From: Candidatus Omnitrophica bacterium UBA1443
GTDB lineage: Bacteria > Omnitrophota > Omnitrophia > Omnitrophales > Aquincolibacteriaceae
Length of the DNA stretch: 5,854 nt
Direction: 5' to 3'
Assembly (NCBI GenBank): GCA_002329545.1
Contig: DCTJ01000090.1
Span: 1-5,854, forward strand
A program made the position numbers and the translations under genes. Positions 1 to 5,854 of the stretch are shown here, in pieces. How positions within the stretch are numbered: position 1 is the first letter of the stretch; each line of letters starts with the position of its first letter. Under the pieces are notes generated by a model that was given only the letters and a program-made list of their open reading frames with translations, had not been told where the DNA came from and did no database searches.

Positions 1-1246
1 GAAGAAATTCTATCCGACGTCGGACCTTGTTACGGCCCCGGAGATCATCTTTTTTTGGGTTGCCCGTATGATTATGGCCGGTCTTGAATTCATGGGGGAA
101 GTGCCGTTCCGGCGAATCAATATCCACGGAACAGTGCGTGCCGCCAACGGGCTCAAAATGTCCAAGTCGCTTGGAAATTCGATCGACCCGCTTGAAGTCA
201 TTGAGGAAATGGGGGCTGACGCCCTGCGGTACAGCATGATCATGCTTTCCGCCCAGGACGTCTATCTTTCCCGCGAAAAATTCGAAGTCGGGCGTAATTT
301 TACCACCAAAGTCTGGAACGCCTGCCGGTTCGTCCTGATCCAGCTGGAGGACATGAAGGACGCGTCCACCGATCCGGATCAGTTTAGGGAAATGAAATTA
401 TCACTACTCAGCCGCTGGATCCTTTCCCGGCTTGAGGGAAAGACGGCGGAAATTGAAAAATACCTTTCGGAGTTCGGACTCTCCCAAGCGGTGAGCGAGC
501 TTTACCATTTTGTATGGGATGATTTCTGCGACTGGTACATCGAGCTCGCGAAGCCGATGACGCAAGGGCAGGACATCGCCCTTAAAACCGAGACGCAAAA
601 AGTGCTTTTCTTTGTATGCGAAAGAATGCTTCGTCTTCTCCATCCTTTTATGCCGTTCATGACGGAAGAAATCTGGCAGAAGTTTAACGCGAAAGTAACG
701 AGCCGCGGGCCAGAGAGCATCATGCTCGCCGAGTGGCCGCGTGAGGCGGAAGGCCGGTTTCATGATTCCGAAGCCCAAAAGGCAGTGTGCCTTTTACAGA
801 ATGCCGTAAGCGGGATTCGCGATCTTCGGGCGCGTTTTCAAATTCCTCCGGCGACCAAACTTAAAGCCGTCATTGCTTGCAAGGAAAAACCGGTCATGGA
901 AACGTTCCGGGAGTTTGAGCGGGAAGTCAAGGCGCTGGCCAGACTTGACAGTCTTGAGTTAGTCGACAAATTCGAGAAAACCGGAGCGATGGTCGCCAAT
1001 ACGTTCGCGGATTTTGACGTCTTTATTTCGGTTGAAGGGCTTCTTGATCTCGAAATGGAGAAAAAACGAATTCAGAAAAAAATGGCGGAGGCCGAAACCT
1101 GGCTGGCCTCCATCCAGAAAAAACTTGCCAACCCCAACTTTGCGGAGAAAGCTCCCGCTGATGTCCTGGAGAAAGAAAAAGAGAAACTTGAAAATGCGAA
1201 AAAACTTCTTGTATCCTACCAAGCACAACTTGCCGGTCTCGACTAA
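1..1246 (+). CDS. valS: Valyl-tRNA synthetase, C-terminal half (5' truncated by window edge)
   Basis: This cytoplasmic class I aminoacyl-tRNA synthetase charges tRNA-Val with valine using ATP. The reading frame is open from base 2, so the gene starts outside the window; 414 residues are visible, against roughly 880-950 for the whole family member. The fragment opens with the catalytic-domain block FYPTSDLVTAPEIIFFWVAR. The KMSKS loop, which binds ATP, is intact at 155-169 (fragment residues 52-56). The helical anticodon-binding domain follows, with the typical stretch WDDFCDWYIELAKP near 508-549. The last 70 or so residues are Lys/Glu-rich, include KLANPNF and KAPADVLEKEKEKLE, and form the C-terminal coiled-coil arm that contacts tRNA. 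This arm and the opening block separate ValRS from IleRS and LeuRS. The stop is TAA at 1244-1246. The nadC gene follows after about 58 bases on the same strand. No frameshift or missing motif is seen. Confidence 0.97.
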   Translation, partial: KKFYPTSDLVTAPEIIFFWVARMIMAGLEFMGEVPFRRINIHGTVRAANGLKMSKSLGNSIDPLEVIEEMGADALRYSMIMLSAQDVYLSREKFEVGRNFTTKVWNACRFVLIQLEDMKDASTDPDQFREMKLSLLSRWILSRLEGKTAEIEKYLSEFGLSQAVSELYHFVWDDFCDWYIELAKPMTQGQDIALKTETQKVLFFVCERMLRLLHPFMPFMTEEIWQKFNAKVTSRGPESIMLAEWPREAEGRFHDSEAQKAVCLLQNAVSGIRDLRARFQIPPATKLKAVIACKEKPVMETFREFEREVKALARLDSLELVDKFEKTGAMVANTFADFDVFISVEGLLDLEMEKKRIQKKMAEAETWLASIQKKLANPNFAEKAPADVLEKEKEKLENAKKLLVSYQAQLAGLD

Positions 1247-1294
1247 GGCCTCACGCGCCGATCGCGGGATCCATGGCCATTCCCTGCCGGTTTC

Positions 1295-1298
1295 AAGG
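1295..1298 (+). promoter_or_regulatory. Probable ribosome binding site of nadC
   Basis: AAGG lies six bases before the TTG codon at 1305. The same spacing is seen before uvrB and murB in this window, which is the main argument for reading 1305 as the nadC start. The ATG at 1273 is out of frame and closes after 11 codons, so it is not a competing start. Confidence 0.45.
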
Positions 1299-1304
1299 CG
1301 GACT

Positions 1305-2102
1305 TTGAATTTTCTGCGGGAAGCGCTTCGGGAAGATATCGGCCGGGGGGACGTGACATCCAACCTGCTTATCCCCGCCAACGCCCGGGGGAGCGCCCGC
1401 GTGATCGCCAAAGAAAAGGGGATTTTTTGCGGACAGAGGCTTGTGAGGGAGCTTTTTAGAATCGCCGACCCTGCCGTGAAGCTGGAATTCAAAGTCCGGA
1501 ACGGAGACAGGTTTCGGCCCGGAATGGTCGTGTTCAAGATGCACGGGAACATTCGTTCCATTTTGAAAGTGGAGCGAACGATGGTGAATTTCATCAGTCA
1601 TCTTTCGGGCATCGCGACCAAAACCCGGCTTTTTGTCGACAAGGTCAAAAAGTATCCCGTCGTCATTCTTGATACGCGAAAAACCACGCCGGGTTGGAGG
1701 GAACTGGAAAAAGTCGCGGTGCAGGTGGGGGGCGCGCGAAATCACCGGCAGGGGCTTGATGAATATATTTTCGTGAAAGAAAACCACCGGATTCACGGAT
1801 CTCTCAAAAAACTCCGAAACTGTCCCGGGCAGTTCGAGATAGAGGTCCGCAGTCTTGGGGAGCTTTGGGAGGCGATTCAGCTGAAACCCCAGGTGATTCT
1901 GCTTGATAACTTTACCCCGAGAGAGGCGAAAAAATCGGTTGGAATCGTTCGCAGGGAAACCCGCAAAATTTTTCTCGAAGCTTCGGGCGGAATTACCCTC
2001 GATAATGTCCGTCAATACGCCATGGCCGGCGTTGATTCGATCTCGGTCGGTTCCCTCACGCACTCCGTCGAAGCTGTTGATTTCTCCCTTTTAGTTGATT
2101 AA
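1305..2102 (+). CDS. nadC: Nicotinate-nucleotide pyrophosphorylase (quinolinate phosphoribosyltransferase)
   Basis: NadC converts quinolinate and PRPP to nicotinate mononucleotide, CO2 and pyrophosphate, the step where de novo NAD synthesis joins the common pathway. Numbering from TTG 1305 gives 265 residues, slightly below the usual 275-300. Family blocks appear in order: EDIGRGDVTS (10-19), the ER pair (90-91), DTRKTTPG (123-130), GGARNHR (142-148), KENH (158-161), ILLDN (198-202), EASGGITLDNV (225-235) and SVGSLTHS (247-254). The Arg, His and Lys residues in these blocks bind quinolinate and PRPP. The start is uncertain. TTG 1305 has AAGG six bases upstream, but leaves only eight residues before the first conserved block. 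In-frame alternatives are TTG 1230 and ATG 1194, both inside valS and without a clear ribosome site. The segment after KENH is about seven residues shorter than in B. subtilis NadC, and the usual GGG before NHR is GGA. The paralogue ModD is less likely. Confidence 0.93.
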   Translation: MNFLREALREDIGRGDVTSNLLIPANARGSARVIAKEKGIFCGQRLVRELFRIADPAVKLEFKVRNGDRFRPGMVVFKMHGNIRSILKVERTMVNFISHLSGIATKTRLFVDKVKKYPVVILDTRKTTPGWRELEKVAVQVGGARNHRQGLDEYIFVKENHRIHGSLKKLRNCPGQFEIEVRSLGELWEAIQLKPQVILLDNFTPREAKKSVGIVRRETRKIFLEASGGITLDNVRQYAMAGVDSISVGSLTHSVEAVDFSLLVD

Positions 2103-2110
2103 CACGGTGT

Positions 2111-2138
2111 TTTGCCGTTCCCTCCGGACCACGGCAAA
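2111..2138. other. Inverted repeat (8-bp stem, 12-base loop) between nadC and uvrB
   Basis: TTTGCCGT at 2111-2118 is the exact reverse complement of ACGGCAAA at 2131-2138, with a 12-base loop. It takes up about half of the 54-base gap between the nadC stop and the uvrB start. No T-run follows on either strand, so it is not a canonical intrinsic terminator. It could be an mRNA stem that sets differential stability of the nadC and uvrB messages, a protein-binding site, or chance. No clear LexA-type operator (either the CTG-N10-CAG or the GAAC-N4-GTTC form) is seen in the gap. Confidence 0.4.
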
Positions 2139-2146
2139 TCGGGTTT

Positions 2147-2153
2147 AGGGTGA
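2147..2153 (+). promoter_or_regulatory. Ribosome binding site of uvrB
   Basis: AGGGTGA lies just before ATG 2157. The AGGG core ends six bases before the start codon. It supports the ATG at 2157, which also gives the family-typical N-terminus. Confidence 0.65.
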
Positions 2154-2156
2154 AAT

Positions 2157-4181
2157 ATGAATCATTTCAAATTGATATCAGCCATGACCCCGAAGGGCGA
2201 CCAGCCGCAGGCGATTGAAAAGCTGGTGAAGGGATTCAAGGCGGGAAAGCGGGAACAGGTGCTGATGGGCGTGACCGGTTCCGGAAAAACGTTCACGATG
2301 GCGCAGATCATCGCGAAACTCGGGAAACCGACGCTTGTCATCTCGCATAACAAAACACTGGCCGCCCAGCTTTATTCCGAACTGAAAGATTTTTTCCCCG
2401 AAAATGCGGTCGAGTATTTTGTCTCCTACTACGATTATTACCAGCCCGAAGCCTACATCCCTCACACGGACACCTATATCGAGAAAGACGCTTCGATTAA
2501 TGACGACCTTGACCGCCTGCGTCTTTCGGCCACGAGCTCTCTTCTTTCCCGCAAAGATTGCGTCATTGTCTCAAGCGTGTCCTGCATCTACGGGCTTGGA
2601 GCCCCGGAGGACTGGCAAGGCCTGCTTATCACGATTGCCAGGGGGGAGCTGGCCGAACGCGACAAGTTCCTTTCCGGGCTGATTGGACTCCAGTATGAGC
2701 GCGTGGACACCGAGTTGAAACGCGGGTCGTTCCGGGTGCGCGGCGGAAGGGTCGATCTTTTCCCATCGTACGGGGAAAATCCGTACCGGATTGATTTTGG
2801 CACGGAAGCGATCGAGAGAATCACGCTACTGGATCCCGTTAAATTCGCGGCGATCCGGGAAATTGACAAACTCGTGGTTTATCCGGCCAAGCACTTCGTG
2901 ACGCCCACGGAGCGGCTTGAAAGCGCCCTCGTGTCCATTGAACAGGAAATGAAGGCCCAGGTGAGAAAACTGACAGGGGAGGGAAATGACCTTGAGGCGA
3001 AACGGCTTGAGTCTCGAACACTGTACGATCTGGAAATGCTCAAGGAGGTTGGCTACTGCGGAGGAGTTGAAAATTATTCGCGCCACCTTTCGGGGCGCGC
3101 TCCGGGCTCCACGCCTTATTCGTTGATTGATTATTTTCCGGACGATTTTCTGGTGATCATTGATGAATCCCACCAGAGCATCCCCCAAATCCGAGGAATG
3201 TATAACGGAGACGCGTCTCGAAAAAAAGTTTTGGTCGATCACGGTTTTCGCCTTCCTTCGGCGCTGGATAATCGGCCGCTCAAATTCCCCGAATTTGAAA
3301 ATAAGATCAAACAATGTCTTTACGTGTCGGCCACTCCCGGGCCTTACGAGATGGGGCGTTGCCCCGAAGTGGTCGAACAGGTCATCCGTCCCACAGGATT
3401 GATGGACCCGGTGATTGAAGTTCGCGGGACGCGGGGCCAGATTGACGATTTGATCGGAGAGATCAGGAACCGGGTGAAAAAAAGCGAGCGGACGCTTGTC
3501 ACGACCATCACGAAAAAAATGGCCGAGGATTTAAGCCGCTATCTCAATGACCTTGGGATTAAGGGGAGCTATATTCACTCCGAATTTGACGCCTTTGAGC
3601 GGGTTGAAATCCTGCGCGACCTGCGGCTTAAAAAATATGACTGCGTCATCGGAGTCAATCTTCTCCGGGAAGGTCTGGATTTGCCCGAGGTTTCTTTGGT
3701 GGCGGTGCTTGATGCCGATAAAGAGGGATTTTTGAGAAGCGACGTTTCACTGATCCAGATCGCGGGCCGGGCGGCGCGGCATGTGAACGGCAGGGTGATC
3801 ATGTACGCCGAAAAGGTGACGGATTCCATGCGGCGGGCCATTGACGAAACCGCGCGTCGGCGGAAAGTCCAAGAGGAATATAACCGGGCGAACGGCATTA
3901 CGCCGACGGGTATTATAAAGGAAATCCGTGAAGGAATTGAACGCTGGAAGAAGGCCGAAGAGTTTGTTCATGACGTGGTCCATGAATCAAAGTCCGAATA
4001 TCAAACGAAAAACTATCTCGCGTTTCTCAAAACGAGAATGGAGGCGGCCGCCCGCGCCCTCGAGTTTGACAAGGCCGCCCGCTATCGTGACGAAATCCGC
4101 AAACTCGAATCGGACAAGACGGAAAAAGAGAACCCACGGAAAGGCAAAAGGAAGACGCCCGGGAAGAAGCGGTCTAGATAA
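2157..4181 (+). CDS. uvrB: UvrABC system protein B (excinuclease subunit, DNA damage verification helicase)
   Basis: UvrB is loaded by UvrA at bulky DNA lesions, verifies damage with ATP hydrolysis and recruits UvrC for incision. It acts in the cytoplasm on chromosomal DNA. The 674-residue product is full length (E. coli UvrB has 673). Visible motifs in order are Walker A GVTGSGKT (38-45), the strand-separating beta-hairpin YYDYYQPEAYIP (91-102), RLSATSSLL (122-130), VSCIYGLG (141-148), Walker B IIDESH (334-339), YVSATPGPYE (389-398), helicase motif V GVNLLREGLDLPEVSL (499-514), the ADKEGFLRS block (520-528) and motif VI QIAGRAARHVNG (534-545). A C-terminal UVR domain, which contacts UvrC, spans about 620-651. 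A strongly basic tail follows (661-674, nine Lys/Arg in 14 residues) that E. coli UvrB lacks. ATG 2157 has a good ribosome site. The last eight bases overlap the end of murB on the other strand. Confidence 0.99.
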   Translation: MNHFKLISAMTPKGDQPQAIEKLVKGFKAGKREQVLMGVTGSGKTFTMAQIIAKLGKPTLVISHNKTLAAQLYSELKDFFPENAVEYFVSYYDYYQPEAYIPHTDTYIEKDASINDDLDRLRLSATSSLLSRKDCVIVSSVSCIYGLGAPEDWQGLLITIARGELAERDKFLSGLIGLQYERVDTELKRGSFRVRGGRVDLFPSYGENPYRIDFGTEAIERITLLDPVKFAAIREIDKLVVYPAKHFVTPTERLESALVSIEQEMKAQVRKLTGEGNDLEAKRLESRTLYDLEMLKEVGYCGGVENYSRHLSGRAPGSTPYSLIDYFPDDFLVIIDESHQSIPQIRGMYNGDASRKKVLVDHGFRLPSALDNRPLKFPEFENKIKQCLYVSATPGPYEMGRCPEVVEQVIRPTGLMDPVIEVRGTRGQIDDLIGEIRNRVKKSERTLVTTITKKMAEDLSRYLNDLGIKGSYIHSEFDAFERVEILRDLRLKKYDCVIGVNLLREGLDLPEVSLVAVLDADKEGFLRSDVSLIQIAGRAARHVNGRVIMYAEKVTDSMRRAIDETARRRKVQEEYNRANGITPTGIIKEIREGIERWKKAEEFVHDVVHESKSEYQTKNYLAFLKTRMEAAARALEFDKAARYRDEIRKLESDKTEKENPRKGKRKTPGKKRSR

Positions 4182-5211
4182 TGTTTACCTCGGGCGCGAG
4201 TTCGATCCCGAAGGTTTCCCTGACGGAACTTTGCACGTTATAGGCGAAAGCGAGAATTTCCTTGGCCGTCGCCGCGCCGTAATTGACGATCACAAGGGCC
4301 TGTTTTTCGTAACAGCCGGTATTTCCCACCCGTTTTCCTTTCCAGCCGCATTGTTCGATAAGCCATCCGGCGGAAATTTTAGTTCCCTGGGAATCTTTGA
4401 ACCAGGGGACCTGGGGGTGTTCCCTGATGAGCTGTTTGGCCCTTTCTTCCGCCAGGACGGGATTTTTAAAAAAACTTCCCGCGTTTCCGAGCAGGGTGGA
4501 GTTGGGGAGTTTCGTTCGCCGGATTTCTGAAACGGTTTCGCTGATCAAGCGGGGAGAAAGCGTCTTGGGGTCCATCGACTCCAGTTTTGTTTTCAGGTCA
4601 CCATAACTGGCAGTGGGCCGATAAGTGACGCCGGGAGCCGAGAGGTCGGATACTTTCAGAGACACGGCGAGGATGGCATACCGCCCCCTGAGCTCGTTTT
4701 TAAAAATGCTGTTCCGGTAGCCAAACCGGCATTCTTCAGAGGTAAATTCGCGGATTTCGCCGCTTTCGAGGTCCATAGCCTCAAGCCCCTCGCATACGTC
4801 CTTCAGCTCAATCCCGTAGGCGCCTATGTTTTGTATCGGGGAAGCCCCGACGGTCCCGGGGATCATGGAAAGATTTTCGAGGCCCGCGAAGTTTTGCTGA
4901 AGGGACCAGTCCACGAGTTCTTGCCAGTTGACCCCGGCGCCCGCGCGGATGATAGCGTACGCGTCCTGCCGTTTTGTGATTTCGATCCCGGGGATGGCGA
5001 TCTTGATAACCAAACCTTCAAAATTTTTCGTGAAAAAGACGTTACTTCCACTCCCCAAAACAAGCTTTTCCTGACTACGAAAGACAGGATGCCGCGAGAG
5101 CTCAAGGATTTCGTCCGCGGTACGCGCCTCGGTGAAATAACGCGCCTGCACGGGGATTTTGAACGTGTGGTGTTCTTTCAGAGAATAATGCTCTTTGATT
5201 TCCATAGCCAA
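4174..5211 (-). CDS. murB: UDP-N-acetylenolpyruvoylglucosamine reductase (MurB, type I)
   Basis: MurB is a cytoplasmic FAD enzyme that uses NADPH to reduce UDP-GlcNAc-enolpyruvate to UDP-MurNAc, the second committed step of peptidoglycan precursor synthesis. The product has 345 residues, close to E. coli MurB at 342. Visible blocks are the FAD-binding VLGSGSNVFF (51-60), IPGTVGASPIQNIGAYG (117-133), CRFGYRNSIFK (161-171, with R166 matching the catalytic Arg159 of E. coli), SYGDL (202-206, with the Tyr of the type I loop), GNAGSFFKNP (242-251, with S246 matching the proton donor Ser229), AGWLIEQC (281-288) and APEV near the end (E341 matching Glu325). All catalytic residues are present. TTG 5211 has AAGG six bases upstream. 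ATG 5205, two codons inside, is the alternative, but its spacing would be 12. The start lies in an inverted repeat. The gene follows the VanZ-like gene by 59 bases and may share its transcript. Confidence 0.97.
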   Translation of the reverse strand: MAMEIKEHYSLKEHHTFKIPVQARYFTEARTADEILELSRHPVFRSQEKLVLGSGSNVFFTKNFEGLVIKIAIPGIEITKRQDAYAIIRAGAGVNWQELVDWSLQQNFAGLENLSMIPGTVGASPIQNIGAYGIELKDVCEGLEAMDLESGEIREFTSEECRFGYRNSIFKNELRGRYAILAVSLKVSDLSAPGVTYRPTASYGDLKTKLESMDPKTLSPRLISETVSEIRRTKLPNSTLLGNAGSFFKNPVLAEERAKQLIREHPQVPWFKDSQGTKISAGWLIEQCGWKGKRVGNTGCYEKQALVIVNYGAATAKEILAFAYNVQSSVRETFGIELAPEVNII

Positions 5212-5238
5212 ATTCTACCTTATCGGCATGAATTTGGC
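5207..5238 (-). promoter_or_regulatory. Perfect 9-bp inverted repeat enclosing the murB ribosome binding site and start
   Basis: GCCAAATTC at 5207-5215 is the exact reverse complement of GAATTTGGC at 5230-5238, with a 14-base spacer. In the murB mRNA the loop would hold the AAGG box (5218-5221 on the plus strand). The 3' arm would contain the TTG start (5209-5211), and the alternative ATG begins one base after the stem. This geometry could modulate translation initiation or form an operator, but no regulator is known from the sequence. A 9-bp repeat can arise by chance somewhere in a window of this size; its exact position on a start codon is what makes it notable. Confidence 0.4.
5218..5221 (-). 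promoter_or_regulatory. Probable ribosome binding site of murB
   Basis: Read on the minus strand this is AAGG, ending six bases before TTG 5211 and twelve before ATG 5205. The spacing favours the TTG start and matches that of nadC and uvrB. Confidence 0.5.
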
Positions 5239-5270
5239 ACGAAAAGCTTTGGAGATTTCCGGTCTTTTAC

Positions 5271-5708
5271 CTATTTCCCGTCTGGGTCTTCGGGAGGGGG
5301 ACATGGATTATTGGCCTCTGACGGGGGGATTTTTCCTCGCCAAATCTTCAACAGAAGAAAAAATATGATGATGCCCGAGGCGTCAAACAGAACGTCTTGC
5401 CAGGTTCCCGCCCGGCCAGGGACAGAGGACTGGTGAATTTCATCCAGCAGGGCGTAGATAAGCACGAAGGCAATCGTCGCGAGATTCAGTGGCGTGGGGC
5501 CTGTGTTCCAGGAAAGCTTTAACCCTCGATAGGTCAGGAGGGTAAGAACGAAATATTCCGTGACGTGGGCGATCTTTCTGAGTAAAAAATCGTAACGCCA
5601 TCCCGAGGAAAGGTGGGGGATTCCCGAAAGTGTGAAAATCAGTCCGGCCCACAGGATGACCGGGAGCCAGGCGCTTAAAATTTGAGAAATTTGATTATGG
5701 CTCCGCAT
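5271..5708 (-). CDS. VanZ-like family membrane protein
   Basis: This is a small integral membrane protein of the VanZ-like family, whose general biochemical role is not settled. The founding member contributes to teicoplanin resistance in enterococci, but no resistance role can be inferred here. Starting at ATG 5708 the product has 145 residues. Hydrophobic segments lie at about 12-29, 47-62, 74-88 and 107-121. Family hallmarks are the KIAHVTEY block (45-52, with the conserved Lys, His and Glu), ALLDEIHQ (86-93), VPGR (96-99) and the aspartates in TWQDVLFDASG (102-112). The C-terminus (about 125-145) is a soluble Pro-rich tail. The frame stays open upstream to a GTG at 5828, but those 40 residues are basic and low in complexity and overlap a better frame, so ATG 5708 is preferred. 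No ribosome site precedes it. The start overlaps the upstream gene's end by 14 bases, suggesting translational coupling. MurB lies 59 bases downstream. Confidence 0.88.
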   Translation of the reverse strand: MRSHNQISQILSAWLPVILWAGLIFTLSGIPHLSSGWRYDFLLRKIAHVTEYFVLTLLTYRGLKLSWNTGPTPLNLATIAFVLIYALLDEIHQSSVPGRAGTWQDVLFDASGIIIFFLLLKIWRGKIPPSEANNPCPPPEDPDGK

Positions 5709-5854
5709 GAGGGCGCAACTTGTCGGAATTTCCAGGCTCCGGTTCTGGCGCGGGCTCAGGGAGCTTTTCAATCGTGACCGGGAGGGACGCGGTCGCCCGG
5801 GCCCTGTCGCAGGCGGCGCATTTTTCACCGCTGGTCGCGATGGTGGGGCATATC
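5695..5854 (-). CDS. Unidentified protein, C-terminal 52 residues (5' truncated by window edge)
   Basis: A reading frame runs in from the right edge and stops at TAA 5697-5695; its start lies outside the window. I do not recognise it. The visible part begins ICPTIATSGEKCAACDRAR, with three cysteines in a C-x9-C-x2-C arrangement that could be part of a small metal site. It continues into a Pro/Glu-rich stretch, PEPAPEPEPG, and a charged end. Codon third positions are clearly GC-rich, as in the other genes, whereas the competing VanZ frame over the same bases gives a featureless basic peptide. The stop overlaps the VanZ-like gene start by 14 bases, a spacing typical of co-transcribed genes. The GEKCxxC pattern resembles the C-terminal zinc motif of isoleucyl-tRNA synthetase, but the second cysteine pair expected after it is absent, so I do not assign it. 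Confidence 0.55.
   Translation of the reverse strand, partial: ICPTIATSGEKCAACDRARATASLPVTIEKLPEPAPEPEPGNSDKLRPHAEP

Noticed and set aside
1273..1308. ATG at 1273 as the nadC start or a leader peptide
   Set aside because: It is out of frame with nadC and ends after 11 codons. It has no strong ribosome site and no regulatory codon run.
1293..2063. Long minus-strand open frame of 256 codons opposite nadC
   Set aside because: It lies almost wholly antisense to a well-supported nadC, has no family motif and has the His/Phe/Pro-rich look of a shadow frame.
2100..2156. Separate sigma-70 promoter or SOS operator for uvrB
   Set aside because: No paired -35 and -10 boxes with proper spacing and no LexA-type palindrome could be found in the gap.
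4156..4196. Possible terminator hairpin at the uvrB/murB junction (CGCCCG at 4156-4161 with CGGGCG at 4191-4196)
   Set aside because: The stem is only six perfect base pairs with a loop near 29 bases and no T-run on either side, so it is likely chance in GC-rich coding sequence.
3928..4530. Plus-strand open frame of 200 codons bridging the uvrB and murB ends
   Set aside because: It is out of frame within uvrB and then antisense to murB. It has no motif and no ribosome site.
4831..5436. Plus-strand open frame of 201 codons across murB and the VanZ-like gene
   Set aside because: It is antisense to two recognised genes, shows no domain, and its composition is that of a reverse-frame shadow.
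5709..5828. N-terminal extension of the VanZ-like protein to a GTG at 5828
   Set aside because: The added 40 residues are basic and low in complexity, no ribosome site precedes the GTG, and the overlapping frame that ends at 5695 looks more like coding sequence.

Overview
The window is an ordinary, densely coded bacterial chromosomal segment of moderate GC content. It holds six protein-coding regions in two convergent groups. The plus-strand group is valS (3' half only), nadC and uvrB. The minus-strand group is an unidentified gene (3' end only), a VanZ-family membrane protein gene and murB. The two groups meet tail to tail, with an 8-base overlap of the uvrB and murB ends near position 4178. 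I saw no RNA gene, mobile element, CRISPR array or phage gene. No gene-free stretch is longer than about 60 bases.

Plus strand: bases 1-1246 encode the C-terminal half of valyl-tRNA synthetase. After about 58 bases comes nadC (quinolinate phosphoribosyltransferase, NAD synthesis). After a 54-base gap with a small inverted repeat comes a complete uvrB (nucleotide excision repair). The genes are close enough to be co-transcribed, but their jobs (translation, cofactor synthesis, DNA repair) are unrelated, so this is a housekeeping cluster rather than a pathway operon.

Minus strand, read from 5854 down: an incomplete 52-residue C-terminus with three cysteines and a Pro/Glu-rich tail overlaps the start of a 145-residue VanZ-like protein. 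After a 59-base gap comes murB (peptidoglycan precursor reductase, type I). The intergenic gap and the murB start form a perfect 9-bp inverted repeat that would enclose the ribosome binding site in its loop. VanZ-like protein and MurB both suit a cell-envelope theme.

Organism: a peptidoglycan-making bacterium. The type I (E. coli-like) MurB leans towards a Gram-negative lineage. The nadC and murB starts appear to be TTG codons, each 6 bases after an AAGG box, and uvrB has the same spacing with AGGG before ATG. I cannot fix the phylum from sequence alone; an uncultured Gram-negative lineage such as Omnitrophota is only a guess. I found no convincing undescribed system. The best leads are the hairpin at the murB start and the unidentified gene at the right edge.
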